Shown: positions 9,248 through 19,949 of the stretch, piece by piece | How positions within the stretch are numbered: the stretch's first letter is position 1 | Layout of the letters: each line of letters opens with the position of its first letter | NCBI GenBank assembly: GCA_000621185.1 | Contig: KK211221.1 | Location: 639,347 to 703,346 of the forward strand | Length of the DNA stretch: 64,000 bases | Direction of reading: 5' to 3' | Origin: Franconibacter pulveris DSM 19144 | Lineage (GTDB): Bacteria > Pseudomonadota > Gammaproteobacteria > Enterobacterales > Enterobacteriaceae | The notes under the pieces: model-generated | What the model saw: the letters and a program-made list of their open reading frames with translations, nothing else | Database searches by the model: none | Told to the model about the DNA's origin: nothing | Translations under genes and position numbers: made by a program

Positions 9248-11602
9248 CTATTTCGCAGTGACTACCTGCATGCCGAACGGTTCGTTCTGCAGCGCCAGCG
9301 TCAGCACCTCTTCAATGCGTTTCACCGGATGGATATCCAGATCGGCAATGACGTTCTCCGGAATTTCTTCCAGATCGCGCTTGTTGTCATACGGGATCAA
9401 CACGGTTTTAATGCCGCCGCGATGCGCCGCCAGCAGTTTCTCTTTCAGACCGCCAATCGGCAGCACCTGGCCGCGCAGCGTTATCTCGCCGGTCATCGCT
9501 ACGTCGGCGCGAACCGGGTTGCCGGTCAGGCAAGAAACCAGAGCGGTGCACATCGCAATGCCTGCGCTTGGACCATCTTTCGGCGTCGCCCCTTCCGGCA
9601 CGTGAACGTGAATGTCGCGTTTCTCGTAGAAATCCCCGTTGATACCGAGTTTTTCCGCGCGCGCACGTACCACGGTCAGCGCAGCCTGGATAGATTCCTG
9701 CATCACTTCACCAAGCGATCCGGTGTACGTAAGCTTGCCTTTACCCGGTACGCAGGCGGTTTCGATGGTCAGCAAATCGCCGCCCACTTCGGTCCAGGCA
9801 AGACCTGTCACCTGCCCTACGCGGTTTTCGTTGTCGGCGCGACCGTAATCGAAGCGCTGAACGCCCAGGTAATCTTTCAGATTGTCGCCCGTGATGGTTA
9901 TTTGCTTAAGCGCCGGGTCGAGCAGCAGCTGTTTCACCGCTTTACGGCACAGCTTAGAGATTTCACGCTCAAGGCTACGCACGCCCGCTTCGCGGGTGTA
10001 ATAGCGGATAATGCCGATAATCGCGCTGTCTTCAACGGTCAGTTCGTTCGCTTTCAGGGCGTTACGCTCAACCTGCTTCGGCAGCAGATGGCGCTTCGCG
10101 ATGTTAAGCTTTTCATCCTCGGTATAGCCGGAGAGACGAATCACTTCCATACGGTCCAGCAGCGGCGCAGGAATGTTCATGGAGTTAGAGGTCGCCACAA
10201 ACATGACGTCGCTGAGATCGTAATCCACTTCGAGATAGTGGTCGTTGAACGCCACGTTCTGTTCCGGATCGAGCACCTCAAGCAGAGCGGAAGCCGGATC
10301 GCCGCGCATGTCGGATGACATCTTGTCGATTTCATCCAGCAGGAAGAGCGGGTTTTTCACGCCGACTTTCGCCATTTTCTGAATAAGCTTACCCGGCATA
10401 GAGCCGATGTAAGTACGGCGGTGGCCGCGGATTTCCGCTTCATCGCGCACGCCGCCCAGCGCCATACGGACATATTTGCGTCCGGTGGCCTTCGCAATGG
10501 ATTGCCCCAGAGACGTTTTACCTACTCCCGGCGGTCCCACCAGGCACAGGATGGGCCCTTTAATTTTGTTTACGCGGCTCTGCACAGCGAGATATTCAAG
10601 GATGCGGTCTTTCACACGGCCCAGACCGTAGTGGTCAGTATCCAGAATCTCCTGCGCCTGACGCAGATCTTTTTTAACCTTGCTGCGCGCGTTCCACGGA
10701 ACCTGCACCATCCAGTCGATATAGCCGCGCACCACGGTCGCTTCCGCAGACATCGGCGACATCATCTTCAGCTTCTGCAGTTCCGCTTCGGCTTTTTCCT
10801 TCGCCTCTTTCGGCATTTTCGCCGCATCGATTTTGCGCTTCAGCGCTTCGTTTTCATCCGGCGCGTCGTCCATTTCGCCAAGTTCTTTCTGAATGGCTTT
10901 CATTTGCTCATTCAGATAGTACTCGCGCTGGCTTTTCTCCATCTGCTTTTTCACGCGGTTGCGGATACGTTTTTCAACCTGCAGCAGATCGATTTCCGAT
11001 TCCATCATCGCCATCAGATATTCAAGGCGCTCGTTGATATCGGACATTTCAAGCACGGACTGTTTGTCGGCGAGCTTCAGCGGCATATGCGCGGCGATAG
11101 TATCGGCCAGGCGCGCCGGGTCGTCGATGCTGTTCAGTGAAGTCAGCACCTCCGGAGGAATCTTTTTGTTAAGTTTGATGTAGCCTTCAAACTGGCTGAT
11201 CGCAGTGCGAACCAGCACTTCCTGCTCGCGCTCGTCAATAGCCGGCGAGTTCAGGTATTCAGCTTTAGCCGCAAAGTGTTCGCCATTATCCGACAGGGTA
11301 GTAATACGCGCGCGCTGCAAACCTTCCACCAGCACTTTTACCGTGCCGTCAGGCAGTTTCAGCATCTGCAGAATCGAAGCCACTGTACCTACAGTGAAAA
11401 GATCGTTCACACCCGGCTCATCCGTTGAAGCTTCTTTCTGCGCGACGAGCATGACTTTTTTGTCATTGTCCATGGCCGCTTCAAGACAACGAATGGATTT
11501 TTCCCGTCCCACGAATAAAGGAATAACCATGTGCGGATAAACCACCACATCGCGCAACGGCAATACGGGGATTTCAATGCGTTCAGAACGCTCAGGATTC
11601 AT
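9248..11602 (-). CDS. lon: ATP-dependent protease Lon
   Basis: 784 residues, equal to E. coli Lon. N-terminal substrate-recognition domain and coiled coil (1-310), AAA+ module with Walker [10 protein letters not shown] at about 354-362 and sensor regions, then the protease domain with S679 in PKDGPSAG and the partner lysine about 43 residues later. It is a cytoplasmic hexamer that degrades misfolded proteins and regulators such as RcsA and SulA. The start is the ATG at 11602 with an AGAGAGC-type ribosome site. A sigma-32 promoter 80-110 bases upstream (11685-11711) fits its heat-shock control. It is separated from clpX by a terminator. Confidence 0.98.
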   Translation of the reverse strand: MNPERSERIEIPVLPLRDVVVYPHMVIPLFVGREKSIRCLEAAMDNDKKVMLVAQKEASTDEPGVNDLFTVGTVASILQMLKLPDGTVKVLVEGLQRARITTLSDNGEHFAAKAEYLNSPAIDEREQEVLVRTAISQFEGYIKLNKKIPPEVLTSLNSIDDPARLADTIAAHMPLKLADKQSVLEMSDINERLEYLMAMMESEIDLLQVEKRIRNRVKKQMEKSQREYYLNEQMKAIQKELGEMDDAPDENEALKRKIDAAKMPKEAKEKAEAELQKLKMMSPMSAEATVVRGYIDWMVQVPWNARSKVKKDLRQAQEILDTDHYGLGRVKDRILEYLAVQSRVNKIKGPILCLVGPPGVGKTSLGQSIAKATGRKYVRMALGGVRDEAEIRGHRRTYIGSMPGKLIQKMAKVGVKNPLFLLDEIDKMSSDMRGDPASALLEVLDPEQNVAFNDHYLEVDYDLSDVMFVATSNSMNIPAPLLDRMEVIRLSGYTEDEKLNIAKRHLLPKQVERNALKANELTVEDSAIIGIIRYYTREAGVRSLEREISKLCRKAVKQLLLDPALKQITITGDNLKDYLGVQRFDYGRADNENRVGQVTGLAWTEVGGDLLTIETACVPGKGKLTYTGSLGEVMQESIQAALTVVRARAEKLGINGDFYEKRDIHVHVPEGATPKDGPSAGIAMCTALVSCLTGNPVRADVAMTGEITLRGQVLPIGGLKEKLLAAHRGGIKTVLIPYDNKRDLEEIPENVIADLDIHPVKRIEEVLTLALQNEPFGMQVVTAK

Positions 11603-11684
11603 AGAGCTCTCTCTTAGTTTAGTTTCCGCCAGGTGATGGGTGCACGTGAACCCACTTCACGGCATCACCAACAAGTAAATCAGT

Positions 11685-11711
11685 ATATGGGGATGTTTCC
11701 CGGACATTCAA
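11685..11711 (-). promoter_or_regulatory. Sigma-32 promoter of lon
   Basis: On the minus strand, TTGAA (11707-11711), 14 bases, then CCCCATAT (11685-11692). This matches the heat-shock consensus CTTGAA / CCCCATnT well and sits in the lon-clpX gap, pointing to lon. Confidence 0.85.
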
Positions 11712-11725
11712 TGTCAGGATGGCAG

Positions 11726-11760
11726 GAAAAATAAATGGGGGATTATTTCCCCCATTTATT
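11726..11760 (-). terminator. clpX terminator
   Basis: 13-bp stem (11730-11742 with 11748-11760, loop TTATT), followed on the minus strand by TTTTCC. It ends the clpPX unit just before the lon promoter. Confidence 0.8.
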
Positions 11761-11787
11761 GTTTAACGGATTGTATAAAGAGGCTAT

Positions 11788-13059
11788 TTATTCGCCGGAG
11801 GCTTGCGCTTCCGGTTTGCCGTAAATCAGCAGCGGCTCAGACTGGCCCGCGATAACCGATTCGTCGATAACCACTTTTTCAACCTCTTCCATGGAAGGGA
11901 GATCGTACATGGTATCCAGCAGTGCGCCTTCAACGATAGAGCGCAGGCCACGAGCGCCGGTTTTGCGCGACATCGCTTTCTTCGCGATGGCTTCCAGCGC
12001 TTCGTCGCGAAACTCCAGTTCAACGCCTTCCAGGTTAAAGAGCGCCTGGTACTGCTTGGTCAGGGCGTTCTTCGGCTCTTTCAGAATCTGGATAAGCGCT
12101 TCTTCGCTCAGTTCGTTCAGCGTAGCGACAACCGGTAGACGACCAATGAACTCGGGAATCAGGCCGAATTTAATCAGATCTTCTGGCTCCACCTGCGAAA
12201 GCAATTCACCTTCTGTCGCCTTCTGCGATTTGCCTTTCACCGTTGCGCCGAAGCCGATACCAGAGCCGGTTTCGACACGGTTGGCGATGACTTTATCAAG
12301 ACCTGCAAACGCGCCGCCGCAGATAAAGAGGATTTTGGAGGTATCAACCTGCAAAAACTCCTGCTGCGGGTGCTTACGTCCGCCCTGCGGCGGTACTGCC
12401 GCCACGGTGCCTTCAATCAGCTTCAGCAGCGCCTGCTGCACGCCTTCGCCAGAAACATCGCGGGTGATGGACGGGTTATCGGATTTACGGGAGATTTTAT
12501 CAATCTCATCAATGTAAACGATGCCGCGCTGCGCTTTCTGCACGTCGTAATCGCATTTCTGCAGCAGCTTCTGAATGATGTTCTCAACATCTTCGCCCAC
12601 ATAGCCCGCTTCAGTCAGGGTAGTGGCGTCCGCCATGGTAAACGGCACATCCAGCAGGCGAGCCAACGTCTCGGCAAGCAGGGTTTTACCGCTGCCGGTT
12701 GGGCCTATCAGCAGAATGTTGCTTTTACCCAGTTCAACACCATTAGAGCTGTCGCCGTTACGCAGGCGCTTGTAATGGTTATAAACCGCTACCGCCAGGA
12801 CTTTTTTAGCTTTTTCCTGACCGATGACGTAATCATCAAGATGGCTGCGAATTTCATGCGGCGTAGGCAATGCGCTACGTTCGCGATGCGGAGCCACTTC
12901 TTTAATCTCTTCGCGAATAATGTCGTTACATAAATCGACACACTCGTCGCAGATATACACGGACGGTCCGGCAATCAGCTTACGCACTTCATGCTGGCTC
13001 TTGCCGCAAAAAGAGCAATACAACAGTTTGCCTGAACCGTCTTTGCGCTTATCTGTCAT
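11788..13059 (-). CDS. clpX: ClpXP unfoldase subunit ClpX
   Basis: 423 residues (E. coli 424). Zinc-binding domain with C15, C18, C37 and C40; AAA+ module with Walker A GPTGSGKT near residue 120 and Walker B VYIDEIDK; the IGF loop ([10 protein letters not shown]) that docks on ClpP; sensor 2 in the small domain. It is a hexameric unfoldase that recognises ssrA-tagged and adaptor-delivered substrates and feeds them to ClpP. It lies downstream of clpP on the same strand; the 128-base gap contains a hairpin without a T run, so the two genes can be co-transcribed. Confidence 0.98.
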   Translation of the reverse strand: MTDKRKDGSGKLLYCSFCGKSQHEVRKLIAGPSVYICDECVDLCNDIIREEIKEVAPHRERSALPTPHEIRSHLDDYVIGQEKAKKVLAVAVYNHYKRLRNGDSSNGVELGKSNILLIGPTGSGKTLLAETLARLLDVPFTMADATTLTEAGYVGEDVENIIQKLLQKCDYDVQKAQRGIVYIDEIDKISRKSDNPSITRDVSGEGVQQALLKLIEGTVAAVPPQGGRKHPQQEFLQVDTSKILFICGGAFAGLDKVIANRVETGSGIGFGATVKGKSQKATEGELLSQVEPEDLIKFGLIPEFIGRLPVVATLNELSEEALIQILKEPKNALTKQYQALFNLEGVELEFRDEALEAIAKKAMSRKTGARGLRSIVEGALLDTMYDLPSMEEVEKVVIDESVIAGQSEPLLIYGKPEAQASGE

Positions 13060-13139
13060 GAGTCAAAACCTCTTTTCTGTTCTTCGTGCCGCACGCGACC
13101 ACGCAATGCCCCATACAGGCGCCAGCCGCCAGGGTGACT

Positions 13140-13178
13140 AAGGCAGCCGCTTACTAACTATAGTATAGCGGCTGCCTT
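13140..13178 (-). other. Stem-loop between clpP and clpX
   Basis: An 11-bp perfect stem (13140-13150 with 13168-13178) around a 17-base AT-rich loop. On the minus strand it is not followed by a T run (TTAGTCACC), so it looks like a processing or 3'-end protection element, or a leaky terminator, and not a strong intrinsic terminator. Confidence 0.6.
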
Positions 13179-13187
13179 TGGCGGGCA

Positions 13188-13811
13188 TTAGTTACGATGG
13201 GTCAAAATGGAGTCAACCAGGCCGTACTCCACCGCTTCGTTGGCGGAGAGGAAGCGGTCGCGCTCTGTGTCTCTTTCGATTTGCTCAAGAGATTGACCCG
13301 TATGTTGCGCCATAAGTTCATTCATGCGTGCTTTCACTTTCAGGATTTCGCGGGCGTGGATCTCAATATCCGTCGCCTGACCCTGATAGCCGCCGAGCGG
13401 CTGGTGGATCATCACGCGCGAGTTGGGCAGGCAGAAGCGCTTGCCTTTAGCCCCCGCCGTCAGCAGGAAGGCGCCCATAGAAGCCGCCTGGCCCATACAA
13501 ATGGTGCTGACGTCCGGCTTAATAAATTGCATGGTGTCGTAAATCGACATCCCGGCGGTAATGACCCCGCCCGGCGAGTTGATGTAGAGATAGATGTCTT
13601 TTTCCGGGTTTTCCGCTTCCAGAAACAGCATCTGCGCCACAATCAGGTTAGCCATCTGGTCTTCGACCTGGCCTGTCAGAAAAATGACACGTTCCTTAAG
13701 CAGACGGGAGTAGATATCGTAAGAACGCTCACCGCGTGAGGTTTGTTCAACCACCATCGGCACCAGCGCCATATGGGGTGCAAATTGATCTCGTTCGCCA
13801 CTGTATGACAT
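13188..13811 (-). CDS. clpP: ClpP protease, proteolytic subunit
   Basis: 207 residues, as in E. coli. A 14-residue propeptide precedes ALVPMVVEQ, the mature N-terminus in E. coli. The catalytic triad is S111 (GQAASMG), H136 (MIHQP) and D185. Two heptameric rings form the chamber used by ClpX and ClpA. A consensus sigma-32 promoter lies about 140-168 bases upstream (13951-13979). First gene of a clpP-clpX unit on the minus strand, downstream of the tig terminator. Confidence 0.98.
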   Translation of the reverse strand: MSYSGERDQFAPHMALVPMVVEQTSRGERSYDIYSRLLKERVIFLTGQVEDQMANLIVAQMLFLEAENPEKDIYLYINSPGGVITAGMSIYDTMQFIKPDVSTICMGQAASMGAFLLTAGAKGKRFCLPNSRVMIHQPLGGYQGQATDIEIHAREILKVKARMNELMAQHTGQSLEQIERDTERDRFLSANEAVEYGLVDSILTHRN

Positions 13812-13950
13812 ATCCGTCTCCTGGATAAAAATTCTGAGTAACCTGCTGTACTGATCCTACATGAGCCTGCATCAGGATAACGATGCCCTTAGCGGCTCTC
13901 AACCTTTACGGACGGATTATCAGTCAGAGTCTTTACACTGCCTAACCCTT

Positions 13951-13979
13951 TAATGGGGATAAGTTTGGCCTGTTTCAAG
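13951..13979 (-). promoter_or_regulatory. Sigma-32 promoter of clpP
   Basis: On the minus strand, CTTGAA (13974-13979), 15 bases, then CCCCATTA (13951-13958): an almost perfect heat-shock promoter. E. coli clpP is likewise sigma-32 controlled. Confidence 0.9.
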
Positions 13980-14048
13980 CATAACAATCTTTTGCTGTTA
14001 CGCTAACACCCAAAGGCGCTAATTGGCACCTCTACGCCAGGTTGCAGC

Positions 14049-14081
14049 ATAAAAAAGCCCGTCACCACCGGGTGACGGGCT
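14049..14081 (-). terminator. tig terminator
   Basis: GC-rich hairpin of about 11 bp (14056-14066 with 14071-14081), followed on the minus strand by six T. It lies 33 bases beyond the tig stop. Confidence 0.85.
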
Positions 14082-14113
14082 GATTAAGCGCTTCCTGAGA
14101 GAGGAATACGGGC

Positions 14114-15421
<1,308 letters not shown>

Positions 15422-15561
15422 TCAAAAAATCACAGTGCTCGGTCAACTCTGGAAGCCCTTATGATGGTCATCGCTTCGCAGAACCGGGATCTTTTCTGAA
15501 TCAGAATCACAATCCCTGTCGCCAGAATCATCCCGAAGACATTCCGAAAAATAAGACGCGC

Positions 15562-15590
15562 ATTATAGCGGCATCCCTGGGGGTAGTCGA
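15562..15590 (-). promoter_or_regulatory. Probable sigma-70 promoter of tig
   Basis: On the minus strand, TCGACT (15585-15590), a 17-base spacer, then a perfect TATAAT (15562-15567). It would give a transcript starting about 145 bases upstream of the tig ATG. Confidence 0.65.
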
Positions 15591-15677
15591 GAAAAGCAAA
15601 TGTACCGCTTTGCGGCTTTTTTCACACTTCCCGGCTCTTTTTTGCCTGAACCGCCGTTAATTCGTGCAAAATTCAGA

Positions 15678-15705
15678 CAAAACAAAACGGCCCGTAGGCC
15701 GTTTT
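15678..15705 (-). terminator. bolA terminator
   Basis: 9-bp stem (15684-15692 with 15697-15705, loop CGTA), followed on the minus strand by TTTTGTTTTG. It lies about 60 bases beyond the bolA stop. Confidence 0.8.
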
Positions 15706-15764
15706 ACACGTTTAGCTCTGGCGCAACATACTGGAAAAAGCCTCGTCGTTGCAAATTCCTCTGC

Positions 15765-16082
15765 TCAGGCGATGCTGCCCGCGCCGCGACAAGGGGGCGA
15801 GGCGAAAACCGTATCCTGCAACCCTTCCCATTCCTTTATAGTGTAGGTATGCAGCGCAAGCGCGTGTACAGTGCCGGCCAGCTCTTCGCTTAAGGTGCCG
15901 TAAATAAGGCGATGGCGGTTTAAAAAACGCTCGCCCGTAAAGCGATCGCTCACTAACACCACTTTAAAGTGGCTTTCTGAACCAGCAGGAACGTTGTGAC
16001 GATAGCTTTCATCTACGACTTCCAGAAACACGGGATCAAACGCTGCCCTTAATTTTGATTCTATTTGCTCGCGTACCATCAT
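15765..16082 (-). CDS. bolA: Stress and morphology regulator BolA
   Basis: 105 residues, as in E. coli and nearly identical over [17 protein letters not shown] and the conserved C-terminus. Class II KH-like fold. BolA promotes round cell shape and biofilm under stress, binds DNA, and partners with monothiol glutaredoxin in Fe-S trafficking. The start at MMVREQIES matches E. coli. It is single, divergent from yajG across ~300 bases, with its own terminator. A gearbox-like CGGCTAAC (16128-16135) lies upstream but is too weak to call. Confidence 0.97.
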   Translation of the reverse strand: MMVREQIESKLRAAFDPVFLEVVDESYRHNVPAGSESHFKVVLVSDRFTGERFLNRHRLIYGTLSEELAGTVHALALHTYTIKEWEGLQDTVFASPPCRGAGSIA

Positions 16083-16384
16083 AACGATCTCCTCGACAAC
16101 GCTGTGATGCCTGCCATGTCTATAAATGTTAGCCGCATTTACCGTTTACATAACCGACAGGCAACAAAATTTTAGCTTTTCATTCCATTATTTCGATGAA
16201 TGCCTCACGAGGTAAAGCTAAACGGAGAGAGCAAAGGCTTTTTCTTACCAAAAAACAGCTTACTTGCTCAGAAAAAGGCCAACGCGATGAATTTACATCC
16301 ATTCCCTCTTCCCCTTGCGAATGGCGATGTTATGATGGCGAGAATTTTATTCTTGACAGCCCAAGGTACTCCGAGAGCCACAAT
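16083..16384. other. Divergent bolA-yajG promoter region
   Basis: 302 bases between divergent bolA and yajG. An in-frame extension of yajG covers much of it (from 16196) but lacks family similarity, and the lipoprotein signal starts only at 16385. Promoter motifs are weak; I cannot assign start sites. Confidence 0.6.
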
Positions 16385-16963
16385 ATGTTAAAAAAACTCT
16401 TTTTCCCGCTGGTTGCCCTTTTTATGCTGGCTGGTTGCGCTACACCGCCTACGACTATTGACGTTTCACCGAAGATTACGCTGCCGCAGCAGGATCCGAG
16501 CCTGATGGGCGTAACCATCAGCATCAACGGCGCCGATCAGCGTCCCGATCAGGCGCTGGCCAAAGTAACCCGTGACAATCAGCTCGTCACGCTGACCGCC
16601 TCCCGCGACCTGCGCTTCCTGCTGCAGGAAGTGCTGGAGAAACAGATGAGTTCTCGCGGTTATATGATTGGGCCGAACGGCGCGGTAGATTTGCAGATAA
16701 TCGTTAATCAGCTGTATGCCGATGTTTCCCAGGGCAACGTACGCTACAACATCGCTACCAAAGCGGATATCTCTATCATCGCCACCGCGAAGACCGGTAA
16801 CAAAATGACCAAAAACTACCGCGCAAGCTACTCCGTTGAAGGCGCGCTTCAGGCGTCCAATAAGAATATCGCTGAAGCGGTCAACTCTGTCCTGACTGAC
16901 ACTATCGCCGATATGGCGCAGGACACCAGCGTTCACGAGTTCATCAAGCAGAACGCCCGTTAA
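16385..16963 (+). CDS. yajG: Outer-membrane lipoprotein YajG
   Basis: 192 residues when started at the ATG at 16385, the E. coli length. Lipoprotein signal MLKKLFFPLVALFMLAGC with C18 as the lipidated residue. The longer upstream frame would bury this signal inside the protein and is rejected. The mature part is a YajG/lipoprotein_16 domain of unknown function. It precedes ampG on the same strand; a strong hairpin separates them. In E. coli yajG and ampG also sit together. Confidence 0.95.
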   Translation: MLKKLFFPLVALFMLAGCATPPTTIDVSPKITLPQQDPSLMGVTISINGADQRPDQALAKVTRDNQLVTLTASRDLRFLLQEVLEKQMSSRGYMIGPNGAVDLQIIVNQLYADVSQGNVRYNIATKADISIIATAKTGNKMTKNYRASYSVEGALQASNKNIAEAVNSVLTDTIADMAQDTSVHEFIKQNAR

Positions 16964-16974
16964 TCTCACCTTCA

Positions 16975-17004
16975 CTGGCCCGGCATGCCGGGCCAGCTTT
17001 TTAT
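16975..17004 (+). terminator. Terminator between yajG and ampG
   Basis: A perfect 22-base palindrome (16975-16996, CTGGCCCGGC arms) followed by CTTTTTATT. It overlaps the last bases before the ampG start, so ampG expression depends on read-through or on a start inside the hairpin's wake. Confidence 0.8.
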
Positions 17005-17011
17005 TATGCCC

Positions 17012-18481
17012 ATGTCCAGTCACGCGCTTCGTATCTTTCAGCAGCCTAAATCCGCCATCCTCCTGATGCTGGGCTTCGCCTCCGGTTTGCCGCTTGCGCT
17101 GACCTCCGGCACCCTTCAGGCATGGATGACTGTCGAGAATATCGATCTGAAGACTATCGGCTTTTTCTCGCTGGTAGGGCAGGCCTATGTCTTTAAATTC
17201 CTCTGGTCGCCGCTGATGGACCGCTATACGCCGCCGTTGTTTGGCCGTCGTCGCGGTTGGTTGTTGTTGACGCAAGTTCTCTTACTGATTGCTATCGCGG
17301 CCATGGGTTTCCTCGAACCGGCCACTCACCTGCGCTGGATGGCGGCGCTGGCTGTCATTATCGCCTTCTGCTCCGCTTCGCAGGATATTGTATTCGATGC
17401 CTGGAAAACGGACGTTTTGCCTGCGCAAGAGCGCGGCGCGGGCGCGGCTATCAGCGTACTCGGCTACCGCCTCGCCATGCTGGTTTCCGGCGGGCTGGCG
17501 TTATGGCTTGCCGACCGCTGGCTTGGCTGGCAAGCGACTTACTGGCTGATGGCCGCTCTGCTTATTCCCTGCATTATCGCCACGCTATTTGCGCCAGAGC
17601 CGCACGACGCTATTCCCGTACCGCGCAGCCTTGAACAGGCGGTGGCGGAGCCGCTGCGTGATTTTTTCGGCCGAAATAACGCCTGGTTAATCCTGCTGTT
17701 GATCGTGCTTTACAAGCTCGGCGACGCCTTTGCCATGAGCCTCACCACCACATTTTTGATTCGCGGCGTGGGGTTTGATGCAGGCGAAGTGGGCGTCGTA
17801 AATAAAACGCTGGGGCTGTTTGCGACCATTGTCGGCGCGCTCTATGGCGGCATATTAATGCAACGACTGTCGCTGTTTCGCGCACTGCTGATTTTCGGCG
17901 TGCTGCAGGGAGCGTCTAATGCTGGTTACTGGCTGCTCTCCATAACGGATAAACATATGGTGAGCATGGCGGCGGCGGTGTTCTTTGAAAACCTCTGCGG
18001 CGGCATGGGCACCGCCGCTTTCGTCGCCCTGCTGATGACGCTGTGCAATAAATCTTTCTCCGCCACGCAATTCGCCCTGCTTTCCGCGCTTTCAGCCGTA
18101 GGCCGGGTCTATGTCGGGCCGATTGCAGGCTGGTTTGTGGAAAGCCACGGCTGGCCGAGCTTTTATCTCTTTTCCGTCTTCGCCGCCGTGCCGGGCATTG
18201 TGCTGCTGCTGATTTGTCGCGATACGCTGGAATACACCCAGCGAACCGAAGGCTTCCTGCAACGCCGCGCTTTCCCGCAGGCTTATCGCTTCTCGCTCTG
18301 GTTGCTTGGCGCAGGCGCTTTGCTGCTGGGCATAGGGTTATCAGGTCTTATCGCTGATGCACTGGATGTCATCGTTTTCGTCCATAGCGCCATTTTGCTG
18401 GAAGGCGGCGCGCTGCTGGCAGTGGCAGGCGTCGTGCTGGGCGCAACGCTTGACTATCTGGCGCTGCGTAAACAGACCTGA
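17012..18481 (+). CDS. ampG: Muropeptide permease AmpG
   Basis: 489 residues from the ATG at 17012 (MSSHALRIFQQPKS, matching E. coli MSSQYLRIFQQPRS). Possible upstream starts at 16985 and 17006 are in frame, but the first lies inside the terminator hairpin. Major facilitator protein with about 14 membrane segments. It carries GlcNAc-anhydroMurNAc peptides from periplasm to cytoplasm for wall recycling, and so feeds the AmpR/AmpC induction signal where those genes exist. No good ribosome site precedes the start. The C-terminal ~60 residues diverge from E. coli. Confidence 0.95.
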   Translation: MSSHALRIFQQPKSAILLMLGFASGLPLALTSGTLQAWMTVENIDLKTIGFFSLVGQAYVFKFLWSPLMDRYTPPLFGRRRGWLLLTQVLLLIAIAAMGFLEPATHLRWMAALAVIIAFCSASQDIVFDAWKTDVLPAQERGAGAAISVLGYRLAMLVSGGLALWLADRWLGWQATYWLMAALLIPCIIATLFAPEPHDAIPVPRSLEQAVAEPLRDFFGRNNAWLILLLIVLYKLGDAFAMSLTTTFLIRGVGFDAGEVGVVNKTLGLFATIVGALYGGILMQRLSLFRALLIFGVLQGASNAGYWLLSITDKHMVSMAAAVFFENLCGGMGTAAFVALLMTLCNKSFSATQFALLSALSAVGRVYVGPIAGWFVESHGWPSFYLFSVFAAVPGIVLLLICRDTLEYTQRTEGFLQRRAFPQAYRFSLWLLGAGALLLGIGLSGLIADALDVIVFVHSAILLEGGALLAVAGVVLGATLDYLALRKQT

Positions 18482-18982
18482 CGGCAGTTTTACTCCTTAA
18501 TGGGTAGTCATAATAAAAAGTTATTTGCCGTGGCAATCACGAAGGGGAATTATAGCGGTGAAATAAGCAACAATTTATTTACCAACATTTTTGTTTTTTT
18601 GTGCGACTAAAAACGATGAAAATTAATCAATCGAAAAATATGAATAAATTGCCTTTATCGATTCAGCTCAGGTAATATTAATTTTAAGTTCTTTAATTGT
18701 CCTTTTATTGATAATTAATTGTTAATTATTTGTGTGTTTAAATTCCTGTTTATGCCCTTGCCCCGCGCGTTCCTCCTTTGAAAGCCTCTTTCGTTATAAG
18801 CCTTCTCAGCAGCCCATTCCTTGTATAAATTTGAAATGCGCTGAAACAGCTGTGACCTATGCGGCAGAAGCCACTAACACGGGCCTGACAGTACTTCAAC
18901 CATGTTTACAGTAATGTAACCTTCCCGTAAAATGCCGCCACACTTTAAGCGACAATAGAGCCCCCTGAATTGAGGTCGTTAA
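18482..18982 (+). promoter_or_regulatory. cyo operon control region
   Basis: 501 bases, strongly AT-rich in the middle, between ampG and cyoA. It holds a sigma-70 promoter with TTTACA (18905-18910), a 17-base spacer and TAAAAT (18928-18933), and a perfect ArcA-type core TGTTAATTAT (18720-18729) inside a run of TTAATT repeats. ArcA repression of cyo without oxygen is known in E. coli; FNR also acts there, but I see only half-sites. No open frame here is convincing. Confidence 0.75.
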
Positions 18983-19930
18983 ATGAGACTCAGGAAATAC
19001 AATAAAAGTTTGGGATTGTTGTCATTATTCGCAGGCACTGTATTACTCAGTGGTTGCGATTCTGCACTTCTCAATCCAAAAGGACAGGTTGGACTGGAGC
19101 AACGTTCGCTGATACTGACAGCCCTCGGGCTGATGTTGATTGTCGTTATTCCGGCCATCGTAATGGCGATTGGCTTTGCCTGGAAATATCGGGCAACCAA
19201 TAAGGACGCTAAATACAGCCCCAACTGGTCGCACTCGAACAAAGTTGAAGCTGTAGTCTGGACCATTCCTATCCTTATCATCATCTTCCTTGCGGTACTG
19301 ACGTGGAAAACTACACATTCACTCGAACCCAGCCGTCCGCTGGCAAGCGATGTGAAGCCGGTTACCATCGAAGTAGTCGCACTGGACTGGAAATGGTTCT
19401 TCATTTATCCAGAGCAGGGTATCGCTACGGTGAATGAGATTGCCTTCCCGGCAAACACCCCGGTGGAATTCAAAATCACCTCTAACTCGGTGATGAACTC
19501 CTTCTTTATTCCGCGCCTTGGTAGCCAGATCTATGCGATGGCGGGCATGCAGACTCAGCTGCACCTGATCGCCAACGAAGCCGGCACCTATAACGGTATC
19601 TCCGCTAACTACAGCGGTCGCGGCTTCTCCGGCATGAAGTTTAAGGCCATCGCCACGCCGGATACCGAAACCTTCAACCAGTGGGTAGCGAAAGCGAAGC
19701 AGTCTCCGAACGCCATCAATGACATGGCGACCTACGAGAAACTGGCGGCGCCGAGCGAATACAACAAGGTTGAATACTTCTCCAGCGTCAAACCGGGTTT
19801 GTTTAAGGATGTTATTAACAAATTCATGGGACACGGGAAGAGCATGGACATGACCCAGCCGGAAGGGGAACACGCATCCCATGAAGGTATGGAAGGCATG
19901 GACATGAGCAAAGCGGAAACCTCTCATTAA
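18983..19930 (+). CDS. cyoA: Cytochrome bo3 ubiquinol oxidase subunit II
   Basis: 315 residues (E. coli 315). Lipoprotein signal ending LLSGC with C25, two membrane helices, then a periplasmic cupredoxin-like domain that has lost the CuA ligands, as in all quinol oxidases. The C-terminal tail is rich in His and Met ([20 protein letters not shown]). It is part of the proton-pumping terminal oxidase of the aerobic inner membrane. First gene of cyoABCDE; GAGGT precedes the ATG. The promoter is at 18905-18933. Confidence 0.98.
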   Translation: MRLRKYNKSLGLLSLFAGTVLLSGCDSALLNPKGQVGLEQRSLILTALGLMLIVVIPAIVMAIGFAWKYRATNKDAKYSPNWSHSNKVEAVVWTIPILIIIFLAVLTWKTTHSLEPSRPLASDVKPVTIEVVALDWKWFFIYPEQGIATVNEIAFPANTPVEFKITSNSVMNSFFIPRLGSQIYAMAGMQTQLHLIANEAGTYNGISANYSGRGFSGMKFKAIATPDTETFNQWVAKAKQSPNAINDMATYEKLAAPSEYNKVEYFSSVKPGLFKDVINKFMGHGKSMDMTQPEGEHASHEGMEGMDMSKAETSH

Positions 19931-19949
19931 GGGGCCGAGGAATATTACG

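Larger units (their letters stand above)
13812..14113 (-). other. clpP upstream region
   Basis: 302 bases between clpP and tig. It holds the sigma-32 promoter of clpP and the tig terminator (both listed separately). The remaining ~140-base clpP leader has no clear extra element that I can support. Confidence 0.7.

Noticed and set aside
9329-10318. Long plus-strand frame across lon
   Set aside because: Antisense shadow of the conserved Lon coding sequence.
11603-11787. Small RNA (SraA-like) in the clpX-lon gap
   Set aside because: E. coli has a reported small RNA there, but I cannot recognise a conserved sequence, and the visible hairpin is explained as the clpX terminator.
16128-16135. Gearbox promoter for bolA
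   Set aside because: CGGCTAAC resembles the gearbox -10 only in part, and a matching -35 is not clear.
16196-16384. Longer yajG start
   Set aside because: The extra residues precede a lipoprotein signal that must be N-terminal.
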